Source of the DNA: Hetaerina americana
Taxonomy: Eukaryota > Arthropoda > Insecta > Odonata > Calopterygidae
DNA length: 64,000 nt
Assembly (NCBI GenBank): GCA_022747635.1
Contig: JAKTNV010000003.1
Span: 31,414,551 to 31,478,550 of the forward strand
Direction: 5' to 3'
Numbering within the stretch: position 1 is the first letter of the stretch; every line of letters starts with the position of its first letter. A program made the position numbers and the translations under genes. The notes under the pieces were generated by a model. It searched no databases and was not told the DNA's origin. It saw only the letters and a program-made list of their open reading frames with translations. Below, one piece after another: positions 1 to 9,760 of this stretch.

Positions 1-668
1 ATTAAATTATGCAAGGAAGGATTAATTAATTATTTCATTATTAATTCCAAGAATCGGAATGACGCACTCCTCTGATCTTATCGAATTTCAGTGAATTATT
101 CACGCTCTTCCTAAATTTATGACAAGCCATAATTGATCTAGCCTATTTAACTGATATCTTTTTAAATTCCCGCACATTTTCTATGTATGCCTAAGCCTAT
201 TGATGTGTTTGAATCAAGTGTTTATTGTGATTAAGCCCAGTATCTGCAGCAAAACTCTATTTTTTTCTCCTCTCTGTAATTTATTCCTCTTAAACCTTAG
301 TCCCCTGTCTCACTACCATCATATTCATGTATTTCATGTACAATATTTATCCTTAAATCTAGTGAAAACCTTCATAGAGCAGTTATCCCTCATTGGCTTA
401 TAGGCAATGAACACGTGGTATTTTATTTAGCTAACTTAAGATAACTTGGAAGTTGACCGTAAATTAATCTCTATTGGCCCTAAAAGTCCTATTATTATTG
501 GTCAAAATGAAAAACTTATAAGTACTCAATAGAAAAACGCAATAATGAACGAAAAAAACATTAATATTAATCCATTCGTTTGTTTAAAGTACATTAAAGT
601 ATATACCATTACACCTAGTTACTATCATCTCCATTGGAATTATTGAAATGCTATACGGTATGTTTATA
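1..668. other. AT-rich stretch, nothing recognised
   Basis: AT-rich DNA with short chance reading frames only. I see no repeat, RNA gene or coding motif here. Confidence 0.5.
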
Positions 669-1564
669 CAGAGTCTGTATAATAAGTATCGTGACTGGTT
701 CGCTGTAGTCTCAACGGAGCGGTGGATGGTGATCCGACCGGTTGGCTCGGTAGAGGGGGCCCCCACATCTCAGGCGCACTTTAGTTCAGTCGCCTCCGAG
801 CATGCGTTAAGGTAGGAGGTGAATTTTTGTGACGTGTGGTTGTTTGTGGTGTGGTCGCGCCAGTACGAAGCGTACCGTCGAGCAACGTTACGCTGTGAAG
901 CTTTGCATTAAACTCCGGAAATCCGCGTCAGAGACCCTTGAACTCCTTAATCAGGCTTATGGGGATGATGCCTTAAGCCTCATAAGAGTTTTTGAGGGGC
1001 ACAAAATGTTAAAGGAAGGCCGGGAGCTCGTCGAAGACGACCACCGCGTCGGACGCCCGACGACTGCTCGAACCGATGCTCAGGTGGCCAAAATGAAAAA
1101 CGTTTTGGACTCTGACAGGCGTTTAACCATCTCCCTTATCAGTGAAGAGGCCGGCCTTTCAGTTGGCACCATTGTGACAGAGGAACCTGCGATGGGGAAA
1201 GTGTGCGCGAAGCTGGTGCCGAGTCTTGAGCGAGGAACAAAAACTGTCGCGGGTGGAAATTTCACAAGAAATTTTGGACTGCGTCCAGGAAGATGTCGAT
1301 TTTCTCGACAACGTTATTACCTCAAAGGATAGCTCAAAAGGAGCTCAAAGGATATCGGTTGGACTACATCGAGGCGGTTCAAGCGGCGACGACAAAGGCT
1401 CTCAACAGTATTCCGGAAACCGACTTCCAGCGGGCTTTTGACGAGTGGCAGACGCGCCGAACTAAGTGTATAGATGCAGGAGGAATGTATTTTGAAGATT
1501 ATTAAGTAATTGTAATGATAACTGCAATAAATTTTCATTTTTGAAACTTTTTGTACGGACCCTT
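669..1564 (+). mobile_element. Mariner element, family B copy 1, internally deleted
   Basis: A Tc1/mariner-type DNA transposon of about 0.9 kb, shorter than the usual 1.3 kb. The left end (CAGAGTCTGTATAATAAGTA, after a TA) matches the inverse of the right end, which carries GTACGGACCC. It matches the right end of the second family member near 12.3 kb even better. Inside are the start and the very end of a mariner transposase, fused by a deletion that removes the catalytic core. The element cannot move by itself. The exact right boundary is uncertain by a few bases. Confidence 0.8.
829..1505 (+). pseudogene. Mariner transposase remnant (DNA-binding part fused to C-terminus)
   Basis: In an active element this enzyme would bind the inverted repeats and cut and paste the element at TA sites. 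The first part reads as the mariner N-terminal helix-turn-helix region, with the signature RVFEGHKMLKEGRE followed by GRPTTARTD and DRRLTISLI. The frame breaks near 1190 and continues in another frame through EEQKLSRVEISQEILD to FLDNVIT. The family normally continues with the first catalytic Asp (GDESW). Here that point jumps to the C-terminal tail, with ALNSIPETDFQRAFDEWQ and GGMYFEDY before the TAA at 1503. All three catalytic Asp residues are therefore missing. The N-terminal boundary is approximate because the frame opens without a convincing ATG. Confidence 0.8.
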
Positions 1565-2950
1565 TAGTTCAACAAACCGTTTTAATCGTATTTTTACAAG
1601 GTTTCTTGGACAAATTAATCATTAAAAATTTATGTCCTAATCAAAAAGTAGAAATGTATGCCAAATAACGAAGCACTACATTATAAGTGGAATTCCTATT
1701 ATAAAATAAAATAAACTTCGATGTAAATAATAACTTTTTGAAGCTGATATGAGTAATGTGTTTAGAATTGATTCAATTCATCGGAGTTAGCAGTTTTCTA
1801 TATTTTAACATTTAGAACGGCTTCAAATTTTACAATGATAAATTACAAATCATTTATGTAATTTAATATTTTATATTTATCATATAACGAGTGAATGAAT
1901 CAATTATATAACATAGAAATACCAAGAAATCACACATGAAGGTAACCTAAATTGGGAAGTTTAAATGATCGGTAATAAATCCTTTGAATTAGGCTACCGC
2001 CCAATTTCGGATAAAAAATCAATCCCTAAGTACTTATTCCGCGACCTAAAATTTTGGATAAACCATAAATATATCTGGATAAATAAATAAATTCTGGATC
2101 GCTTTTATTTCCCCCATTCCGAGTTTCTCTGTGTTAATTGACTACTCTATCGCAAAATAGTACTTTAAATCCATGAAATTGCTCCGTCTTCGGCCATCGA
2201 CTCTATTGTATATAAGTTTCTTGATCCACAGGACAAGGTCAAATGCCATTCTGTGTAAAAATGAATAGCGTACTGATTTATGTTTCTCATTTGAAGCATT
2301 GGAGATAAATGACTGAAGTTATGAGAAATAAAGTTGCACAAGAACTCCAAAATCAAATTTACGCAAAAAGCATTAGGAATAATGTCCTTAACTACGCCTA
2401 ATAGATTCAAAAGACAAGTTGGGATAGCTCATTCATTTGCAGGCCAGTGATGATTAATCTTCATTGAAATGCACTATGAGCACCCTATGTCGTTTTAAAG
2501 TTTGAGCATTCAATGGTGGACTCTCATCCTTGTTAGGCACTTCCGGATCGCCCGACCATTGTTCCAGCTGATGCATAAAGCATTGATATTTCACGACCGA
2601 CGTCCGTCGCTTTCGGGAATGATGAGGTGTGAGAAAATCGAAATCAATTTTATTCGCTCACCAATGCTGCCTCTTCCGGTGGAGCACGAAGCAGCTTTTA
2701 TTCAAGTGGGCGATGCTATGGGCGGCGCAAAACGTATCTATACCTATATACGGCCATGAAGTACTACCATCCTTATCAGCTGCCTTCTGCAGATGGCTTT
2801 GCAATCACGCTGCCCAGCCTCCCCTTGTCATGCAACCACGTTGCACGCCTCTGCTCCGTGTTCCTTAGTGAGCAAACGTTGAACTCACCAAAAATGAGGG
2901 GAAATGTAATGAGAAAGTTAAAGAAAAGTGTTATTTTGTTATTTTGCACA
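1565..2950. other. No recognised feature; mildly GC-rich patch at 2540-2880
   Basis: Mostly AT-rich. The part around 2540-2880 is richer in G+C and CpG than its surroundings and carries overlapping short frames, none with a recognisable motif. It abuts the truncated 5' end of the LINE that follows. Confidence 0.4.
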
Positions 2951-3592
2951 AGTTAGACCTTATTTGGTATATTCGGCAAATATTTGGGATCCTTGGGAGA
3001 AATTTGGGCAAAACGAATTAGATTAAGTCCAGGGAAAATCCGCCAGATTCGTTAAAAATTTTTATAATAAGAACACAAGTATACCAGGTCTCTTAGGGGA
3101 ATTAGGCTGGGAGCCACTAGAAGTACGAAGACAACAAGCGAGACTTAGACTTTTAGAAAGGTTCAGAACAAACGAGCTTAACGATGACACTAAAGGAATT
3201 ATAATGGTCCCACACTACTTAAGTATATCAGACCACAAAGATAAAGTAAGGGAGATATATTCCAGTACAAATAGCTACAAATACTCATTCTTTCCCCGAA
3301 CAATCAGGAATCATTATAGCAAGACACCGAAGTCACTTTAGAAATATTAAAAAACATTTTATTCACAAGTCGAAACAAAACATTGCAAATATATCAGGTA
3401 TATTTGTAGGTGCTTGTGTGTGTTGGTAGTTTGTGTGTTTGCATTGGGTTTTAAGGGTTTTTGCATGAATGCATACCATGTTTTGTTTTTGGACTGTATA
3501 AATTTATGGCTTTTTCATGCGTCTTTTTTTCTTAATGACGGGTGGTGCCCTAAAATCCCCCACCACACGCCGTAGATGTAGATGTAGAAAAG
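2950..3592 (+). mobile_element. 5'-truncated LINE (Jockey/CR1-like), 3' end with GTAGAT tail
   Basis: This is the last part of a non-LTR retrotransposon: the end of ORF2, about 230 bp of 3' untranslated DNA, and a short GTAGAT repeat tail (about 3571-3588), which is how many LINEs of this type end. The copy is truncated at its 5' side, as is usual when reverse transcription stops early. The placement in the Jockey/CR1 group rests on the wording of the C-terminal protein region and is a family inference. Confidence 0.8.
2961..3341 (+). pseudogene. LINE ORF2 C-terminal fragment (reverse transcriptase)
   Basis: The last ~126 residues of a LINE reverse-transcriptase polyprotein. One reading frame runs from 2961 to the TAG at 3339. 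It contains VYSANIWDPW, then a stop, then VQGKSARFVKN, GELGWEPLEVRRQQARL, VPHYLSISDHKDKVREI and YKYSFFPRTIRN. The order matches the region after the polymerase domain in Jockey/CR1-type elements (ARFV, LGW-PLE-RR, DHKDKVR, YSFFPRTI). One in-frame stop lies near residue 20, and the catalytic YxDD part is lost by the 5' truncation, so this is a dead copy. Confidence 0.85.
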
Positions 3593-3970
3593 AAACTACA
3601 GCTTGGAATAGTGTGACGAAGTAGATTAAAGGGGTAATATTTACTCTTAGTAATCATGGCTTTTACACGCAGGCTTAAGGCTCAGATTTTTTCATGCATT
3701 TCATAAATATGGAATTTAGAAATACCAATGGTTATTTCCTAAAAAGACGTTTTTGTTTGGATATAAAACCACAATAATACAATTTATTTTTCGGGTACTG
3801 ATCTGATGAATGGCTATCAGATGATTAGCTGTCTGAGAAAACTTGTACAGATAAAATGGTGAATTAATATAGTGTGTATTTATATACTAGAGATATCTTT
3901 ATTTTGCCAGATTTTACTACCTCAAGCTTTATTTCACAGCGTACTGAAAATATACATATATAACACCCCT
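3593..3970. other. AT-rich spacer, nothing recognised
   Basis: AT-rich DNA between the LINE tail and the conserved motif that begins at 3971. No coding or repeat signal seen. Confidence 0.4.
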
Positions 3971-3991
3971 GTGAAAGTCTCACGGACGTGA
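3971..3991 (+). repeat. Foldback-associated motif, copy 1
   Basis: The block AAAGTCTCACGGACGTGA preceded by GTG occurs here, at 17435-17455 and, in a shortened form, at 18119-18138. In the other two places it sits just upstream of a large foldback. Here it is followed after 38 bp by a mariner, which may have disrupted or displaced whatever followed. Confidence 0.6.
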
Positions 3992-4029
3992 ATGATAATG
4001 TATGGAAGTTAAATATATATACATATGTG

Positions 4030-5345
4030 CGAGGTTTGTTCAAAAAGTATCGCGAATTTTGAATTTTCGCGGGTCACATATATTTGATTTTCGATTTTTT
4101 GTGGCGTTATATTGGTACTTTAGTCTCTCACTTATACCGAAAAGTTCGGCCATTTTGAATGCTCAGTAAATTGTTGACAGCCGTTTTTCTTGGTCGTGTT
4201 TTGGCTTGTCTTCGATTTTTGCCTGTTCCAAAAAATGGATCAAAGAATCTGTATAAAATTTTGTGTGAATAACGAAATTAAGTGCGTGGACGTATTCCTA
4301 ATGTTGAAAGTGAACTATAGAGAAGCTACCTTGGACTGAGGCAACGTTTATTGGTGGTACAAAATGTTCTCTGAGGGCCGAGAAGATGTGAACGGCGAGG
4401 AGCGTGCCGGATGCCCGAGCACGTCAACAACAGACGAAAACATTGGTGAAGTGAAGAAAATACCATTGGTCAATCCTCGAATCACCGTTACAGAAGTGGT
4501 TGAGGGCCTAAAACATACCGATTGGCTCGTGCCGTTCGATTTTTACCAATGATATGGGCATGAAACGGGTCGCCGCGAGATTCGTACCAAAATTGCTCAA
4601 TTTCGACCAAAAACAGCAACGCATTGACATTGCTGATGAGGTGTTGGGCTCTGTCCACGACGACCCAAATTTGCTCCAGAGGGTCATAACTGGTGACAAA
4701 TCATGAATTTAAGGTTATGACGGGGAAACTAAAGCTCAATCAACCCAAGGGATGCAGCACGAGCCAAGATCGAAAAAAGCGCGCCAAGTTTGGTCGAACG
4801 TGAACGTTTTGCTTACAGTTTTCTTCGATTGCAGGTGCGTGGTGCATCATGAGTTCATGCCATAGGGTAGAGCGGTAAATGGGGAATATAACCTGCAAGT
4901 TATGCGCTATTTGCGTGAAGCAATCCACCACAAACGCCCGGATTTGTGGAAGAACAAAAATTGGCTTTTGCACCATGAGAACGCCCCCTGCTGACTCATT
5001 GTTACTTGTGCGCGCATTTTTGGCCAAAAAGAAGACACTAATGAAGCCGCAGTCACTGTATTCCCCAGATCTGGCACCCAGTGACATTTTATTATTCCCG
5101 AAACTGACGAGACCTATGAAAGGACAACGCTAGGCTACGATTGACGAGATAAAGACTGCATCGAAGGAGGAGTTGAACAAGATCAAAAAATGATTTTTTG
5201 AAGTGCTTCGAGGATTGGAAAAAACGTCGGCACAAGTGTATAGTATCTAATGGGGATCACTTTGGAGGAGACAAAATAGATATTCATGAATAAATAAATT
5301 AATTTTGAAAAAACACAAAAGTCGCGATTTTTTTAACAGACCTCG
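4030..5345 (+). mobile_element. Mariner element, family C, full length but decayed
   Basis: A 1.3 kb mariner with both ends visible. The left end CGAGGTTTGTTCAAAAAGTA and the inverse of the right end (CGAGGTCTGTTAAAAAAATC) form imperfect terminal inverted repeats. A TA follows the right end. The length is that of a complete mariner, and the transposase can be followed from start to end through frameshifts, so this is an aged full-length copy and not a deletion derivative. Confidence 0.9.
4235..5293 (+). pseudogene. Mariner transposase, full-length relic
   Basis: Degenerate transposase of about 350 codons starting at an ATG (MDQRICIKFCV) and ending at a TAA after GGDKIDIHE. The N-terminal DNA-binding region shows YKMFSEGREDVNGEERAG and STSTTDEN. 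The catalytic region keeps the first Asp as ITGDKS, followed at once by a stop. The second site reads HHENAP, where the family has HHDNAP, so Asp is replaced by Glu. The third Asp survives in YSPDLAPSDILLFPK. In this family the last two sites are 34 residues apart. Several stops and frameshifts (for example near 4340, 4555 and 4705) make it non-functional. Confidence 0.9.
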
Positions 5346-6525
5346 TATATACTATATAGCGAGTGTTAACAGACTTATGACGGAAGGCTCTTGTTTCAAC
5401 ACTCCATCAGGATGAAGAGCTGAGCAGTTGATTTCTGTTATCAGGTTTTTTCTAGGTTTTCGGCCTCCAAATTTATTTAAACAATATTACTACCTTGTTA
5501 TTCGATACGTCCAATGAACACTGTTAAATCTACATCCGTAAAGTTTTCAACATTTTCCCACGAGGCAAAGATATTCTTTGGTAGGTAATGATTTCATGAA
5601 AAGGGGTTTAAAAAATTTGACGACCCATAAAAATAAAAAAATCTTGCTGAAGGCAGAAAGATTACTTTGCATTGAGTTTTAGAACCATTCACTGGAGTTT
5701 TTAAAATTTTTAAGCATTTGCATTTATGTTAACTGCGATGAGACCTTATTGTGCATTTTTTTAATGCTAGCATTCAGGAAATAAATACAAATACGTACAT
5801 ATCGGTTCAAGCTCATGCCTGCTTTGTATAGTAAACGAACACGACCCCGCCTGTAAATGACATTCAAAATCAGCTATTTAAAAACAGAATCATGCAAGGC
5901 ATTGACATGTTTATATCAATAGAGAAATATACTATATGAAAAAACACAGGAATATCAATAGACACCTATAGTTAGTGAAACCATATTCCATGTTATGAAA
6001 TATTTAGTTCCTATAGTATTTTCACCCAAAGAAAAGGTACCTAACGATTAAATAGTACCCAATTATACAAGTATATTGTGCAGCGCCGGAAGCTAGATAG
6101 TCGGTTCGTAGCGTGTCACTCAATTAGCCCGATTGACTGCGAGAGTTCTCCTTCAACATACTCCAATTCGAAGCACATTTTTTTTTTTTACTTTTTTGCG
6201 GTATGTACAACACTTTTAAAACCGATAATTTTAAAAAGGGCTGGATTAGTCGTTCATATTAAATTCGAATCAGTAATTTTCTTCCCTGTCCACACTATCT
6301 ATTTTAAGGTAAACATTACATATAATCTCCGAAATTCCATATTTCACTACTCGATTTACGTTTTTTCAAGATTTTTCAAGGTTTTTCCGATACCAATTTT
6401 CTAGCATTGAAGGATGATTGGTCATTCTGTTCCATTCCAAGGACAGTAAATCAAACAAGGGTCTCCTTTCACCGTTATTAAACTATGCCAAAATACCGAT
6501 TTTACAGAAAACTACGGGGATGGAT
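5346..6525. other. AT-rich stretch, nothing recognised
   Basis: AT-rich sequence between the mariner and the tRNA-bearing array. No motif, RNA gene or repeat was identified. The frames present are short and have biased composition. Confidence 0.45.
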
Positions 6526-6537
6526 AAGAAATAACAT
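6526..6537 (+). repeat. Left 12-bp direct repeat flanking the tRNA-unit array
   Basis: AAGAAATAACAT here is repeated exactly at 8053-8064, immediately outside the other end of the array. This is the expected appearance of a target-site duplication. Confidence 0.75.
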
Positions 6538-6540
6538 GCA

Positions 6541-6875
6541 ACAATTTCAGAGCGTAAAAATCATTCGCCTTGACTGGGACTCGAACCCAGATCCCTCAAT
6601 ATCCGGTCGAGTGCTTTAGCCACTTAAGCTACCGAGGCGTCCTCTTAAACTCTGAAATTTTGGGGCTTTTAAAGGAACTAGATGTTATGACGAAATACCG
6701 TACATACAATGTCACATGCATTCGTAGTCGTGCGCGAGGCGCCACTGTCCACGAGGTTAAAAGCCAACTTTAAACACGTATGGTGTTTTCCCTTTGACAA
6801 ATTCCAAAGAAACTGCGGGAGATGCCGCAACAGTAACTTTTAACGGAGTCATCCGCTAATGTGCATTTTAATGCA
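6541..6875 (-). repeat. 335-bp unit, copy 1
   Basis: First direct unit. It differs from the next by one visible base (A at 6619 where copies 2 and 3 have G), inside the D loop of the tRNA-like part. Confidence 0.9.
6566..6638 (-). tRNA. tRNA-like gene in unit 1 (73 nt, atypical anticodon loop)
   Basis: Read on the minus strand, this 73-nt segment folds as a cloverleaf. The acceptor strand GCCTCGG pairs with TCAAGGC (one mismatch, one wobble), the D stem GCTT pairs with AAGC, the anticodon stem CTCGA with TTGAG, and the T stem CTGGG with CCCAG around a TTCGAGT loop. The anticodon position reads GGA, but the loop is CCGGATA and lacks the usual U33, and the variable loop is only 4 nt. It is therefore not a proper serine tRNA. 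A T5 run begins 5 nt after the 3' end, which would serve as a Pol III terminator. A and B boxes are present. Transcription is plausible, but a role in decoding is doubtful. Confidence 0.6.
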
Positions 6876-7210
6876 ACAATTTCAGAGCGTAAAAATCATT
6901 CGCCTTGACTGGGACTCGAACCCAGATCCCTCAATATCCGGTCGAGTGCTTTGGCCACTTAAGCTACCGAGGCGTCCTCTTAAACTCTGAAATTTTGGGG
7001 CTTTTAAAGGAACTAGATGTTATGACGAAATACCGTACATACAATGTCACATGCATTCGTAGTCGTGCGCGAGGCGCCACTGTCCACGAGGTTAAAAGCC
7101 AACTTTAAACACGTATGGTGTTTTCCCTTTGACAAATTCCAAAGAAACTGCGGGAGATGCCGCAACAGTAACTTTTAACGGAGTCATCCGCTAATGTGCA
7201 TTTTAATGCA
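6876..7210 (-). repeat. 335-bp unit, copy 2
   Basis: Second direct unit. By eye it is identical to copy 3 throughout. Confidence 0.9.
6901..6973 (-). tRNA. tRNA-like gene in unit 2
   Basis: The same 73-nt cloverleaf as in unit 1 with one D-loop change (GGCC for GGCT). All four stems and the downstream T5 run are intact. The anticodon loop again lacks U33. Confidence 0.6.
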
Positions 7211-7545
7211 ACAATTTCAGAGCGTAAAAATCATTCGCCTTGACTGGGACTCGAACCCAGATCCCTCAATATCCGGTCGAGTGCTTTGGCCACTTAAGCT
7301 ACCGAGGCGTCCTCTTAAACTCTGAAATTTTGGGGCTTTTAAAGGAACTAGATGTTATGACGAAATACCGTACATACAATGTCACATGCATTCGTAGTCG
7401 TGCGCGAGGCGCCACTGTCCACGAGGTTAAAAGCCAACTTTAAACACGTATGGTGTTTTCCCTTTGACAAATTCCAAAGAAACTGCGGGAGATGCCGCAA
7501 CAGTAACTTTTAACGGAGTCATCCGCTAATGTGCATTTTAATGCA
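7211..7545 (-). repeat. 335-bp unit, copy 3
   Basis: Third direct unit. It ends at the sequence ATGCAACAAT, where an AT-rich junction (7551-7570) leads into the inverted copies. Confidence 0.9.
7236..7308 (-). tRNA. tRNA-like gene in unit 3
   Basis: Identical to the copy in unit 2, with complete cloverleaf stems, the internal A and B boxes and the T5 run directly downstream on the minus strand. Confidence 0.6.
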
Positions 7546-7570
7546 ACAATTAAAGTTAAAAATTAAACAA

Positions 7571-7620
7571 AGCACTCGACCGGATATTGAGGGATCTGGG
7601 TTCGAGTCCCAGTCAAGGCG
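7571..7620 (+). pseudogene. 5'-truncated tRNA-like copy at the inversion junction
   Basis: Only the part from the 3' half of the D stem onward is present (AGCACTCGACC to AAGGCG). The acceptor 5' strand and most of the D arm are missing. This marks the point where the array switches from minus to plus orientation. The body that follows is complete up to the next full copy. Confidence 0.8.
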
Positions 7621-7882
7621 AATGATTTTTACGCTCTGAAATTGTTGCATTAAAATGCACATTAGCGGATGACTCCGTTAAAAGTTACTGTTGCGGCATC
7701 TCCCGCAGTTTCTTTGGAATTTGTCAAAGGGAAAACACCATACGTGTTTAAAGTTGGCTTTTAACCTCGTGGACAGTGGCGCCTCGCGCACGACTACGAA
7801 TGCATGTGACATTGTATGTACGGTATTTCGTCATAACATCTAGTTCCTTTAAAAGCCCCAAAATTTCAGAGTTTAAGAGGAC

Positions 7883-7955
7883 GCCTCGGTAGCTTAAGTG
7901 GCCAAAGCACTCGACCGGATATTGAGGGATCTGGGTTCGAGTCCCAGTCAAGGCG
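7883..7955 (+). tRNA. tRNA-like gene in the inverted unit
   Basis: Plus-strand copy of the same 73-nt cloverleaf, with the GGCC D-loop variant of units 2 and 3. It is followed by AATGATTTTTACG, so the terminator-like T run is kept. About 97 bp of unit body follow before the array ends at the right-hand direct repeat. Confidence 0.6.
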
Positions 7956-8052
7956 AATGATTTTTACGCTCTGAAATTGTTGCATTAAAATGCACATTAG
8001 CGGATGACTCCGTTAAAAGTTACTGTTGCGGCATCTCCCGCAGTTTCTTTGG

Positions 8053-8064
8053 AAGAAATAACAT
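8053..8064 (+). repeat. Right 12-bp direct repeat flanking the tRNA-unit array
   Basis: AAGAAATAACAT, an exact copy of 6526-6537. The first A or two could also belong to the unit body (TTTGGAA), so the duplication is 11-12 bp. Confidence 0.75.
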
Positions 8065-9234
8065 ATTCACAATAGCTTTCTAAATAACGTGAACTCAGCG
8101 CTGTTGGGTCAAGGATTCCGGCACTCACCTCGGGCTTCAGTGCAGCCACAAGAAAATTCCACCCTGCTGCGCGTCACGGTATTCAGCTCACAAGGATGGT
8201 GTTGCCCTCTGTTAGCAGACGCCGGAACCGAGGTTACTGAGAGGGCCGAAAGAGAAAACCTTTAGTTTCAGACACGCCAGTCAGTGTGAATTGCATATGA
8301 ACAAAATAATTAATAAGATGTGGAATTAATTGGAGACTCATGATCCGTTTCCCTGAAACTGTTGCTAATTATCAGGAACCCACAAAAATTTTAAAATAAA
8401 ATTTATGTATCTTTTCAAAGCGAGACACAATCTTCCTTATCTTGATTATAAAATCTCCTTATTAGCGAGTGAATGCATATCCACTGATGAAGACACCTTT
8501 AATTCAACGTCACCCACCGGAACAATTAAGATGCAAAGGTTACAATGGACTTGAATTGCAAATTGGTTCATTCTACAATTACAATGAGCAATTAGAACAA
8601 AGTTATGTGGCACTTCCTTTGATACATGTATATGCTATCTTCCAACCAATTAAAAAATATTTCATGAATAAAAATGATACTCCTTCAGTTTGAGCAGAAA
8701 TTATGAGTGTGCACAAAATATATTACCCAATGATCAAAAAATATATAGTTATATTAAGCTTCTGCATGCATAACTCAAATTTTACCTCTTTTCAAGGTGC
8801 TGCAATGAAAAATATTGCTTAAATATTCATTAGAACTACTTATTATTAATAATGCTTACAGATGAACTATTTTTAGAATGCTTACTCGAGACCTATCATA
8901 AATTATCATTTTTAAATAGGCATGCATGCGTACATTGATGGATTCTTCGGAAAGTTAAAAACTGCCTCTTCCTTTGTTTCTTACCTCGGGTAATGTGAGT
9001 GAAACAAAAGTAACTTAGGAGGCGTCTAACATTTCTTCGTAATTTATTTGCTCTAATCCATATTTTTCCTGGAGGCAATATATTAAAATAGTCATTGTCC
9101 GACACATAATGGATGGCAAGGGCGTGGCCGAGTTTTCCCTTCGCTCTCCGCGATATGCCATTGTTTTACTCCATCTGGGCAGTGGCGTGGTCCCGCGGAT
9201 CTGACGGTAACCATACGGGGAAGAAAGCGTTGTA
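8065..9234. other. No recognised gene; weak minus-strand splice-donor context near 8125
   Basis: The part at 8090-8260 is richer in CpG than its flanks. On the minus strand it contains CCCGAG followed by GTGAGTGCC, a good donor consensus, but no supporting coding sequence. The rest is AT-rich with no recognisable content. Confidence 0.35.
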
Positions 9235-9540
9235 GAGAGAGGAAATGGAGAGGGAGGGAGAAAAGGGAGGGGAGGAAAAACTGACGAGAGGCAGAGGGAG
9301 AAGAAAGGGGGGGAAAGGGAGAAGAGATGAGGTAAATGGTGAAGGTACGGAGACCTCACACCGATCGTCTGTCAGATTACTCATGCATCGGTCTACGCCT
9401 CTCAACAATTACCTGCCTACAAGGAAACGTGACATGAATTATGCGATAGTGAGAGCGTAAATGGTCGGTGGGTCGAAGAGGAGGAGGTCGGATGGCGGAG
9501 AAGAGGGATAAGAAGGAGAGGAGGAGGGAAAGATGCGACT
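9235..9540 (+). repeat. Purine-rich (GA) low-complexity tract
   Basis: Two blocks, 9235-9335 and 9465-9535, consist almost only of G and A on the plus strand. Open frames across this segment are compositional. It is one of the strand-skewed islands that recur in the window. Confidence 0.7.
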
Positions 9541-9611
9541 AAATAAAAGGCCCGATACTCGGAATGGAAGGTACATCAAACTGCGAATTGCACGGAACGA
9601 GGTGATTACTT

Positions 9612-9760
9612 TGTAAGACATCATCATCATTAGTTTTCAATCTGAAGATTGGTAACTACAGCTCTTTATTCTTCTTTATTCAGTACTCGTTCCTCAATAT
9701 CCTTAGCCTCATTTTTCTGGTATTATTTATATGTCCCAGGTACAGCCAGTGGTTATCGAA
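9612..9760. repeat. Possible SINE/LINE 3' relic with CATCATCAT repeat
   Basis: A CATCATCATCAT stretch is followed by TCTGAAGATTGGTAACTACAG, close to wording common at the 3' ends of arthropod SINEs. A weaker similarity lies at 58828-58890 (CATCATCATCA then CTGAAGATTAAAATGCC). This is recognition by memory only, so confidence is low. Confidence 0.3.

Larger units (their letters stand above)
6538..8052. mobile_element. Compound insertion of a 335-bp tRNA-bearing unit (3 direct + about 1.4 inverted copies)
   Basis: Three head-to-tail units of exactly 335 bp (6541-6875, 6876-7210, 7211-7545) carry a tRNA-like gene on the minus strand. After a 20-bp AT-rich junction, about 1.4 units follow in the opposite orientation (7571-8052). 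Units 1 and 2 differ by a single base as far as I can see by eye, so the amplification is recent. The 5' and 3' flanks carry the 12-bp direct repeat AAGAAATAACAT, which implies that the whole composite went in as one piece. Within each unit the tRNA-like part sits between short inverted repeats built around AATTTCAGAG, and the remaining ~210 bp has no coding signal. It resembles a tRNA-derived SINE in part, but the tandem and inverted arrangement and the near-complete Pol III gene in each unit are unusual. Confidence 0.8.

Noticed and set aside
6566..6638. Reading the tRNA-like copies as functional serine tRNA genes
   Set aside because: The anticodon position is GGA, but the long variable arm and U33 are missing, so a decoding role is not supported.
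6570..7951. A 67-codon frame repeated in every 335-bp unit
   Set aside because: It runs through the reverse complement of the tRNA-like gene and has no protein-like features. Its identity across units only reflects identity of the repeats.
8100..8260. A minus-strand first exon ending at the donor-like site near 8125
   Set aside because: Only a donor consensus and mild CpG content support it. No coding sequence or second exon could be matched.
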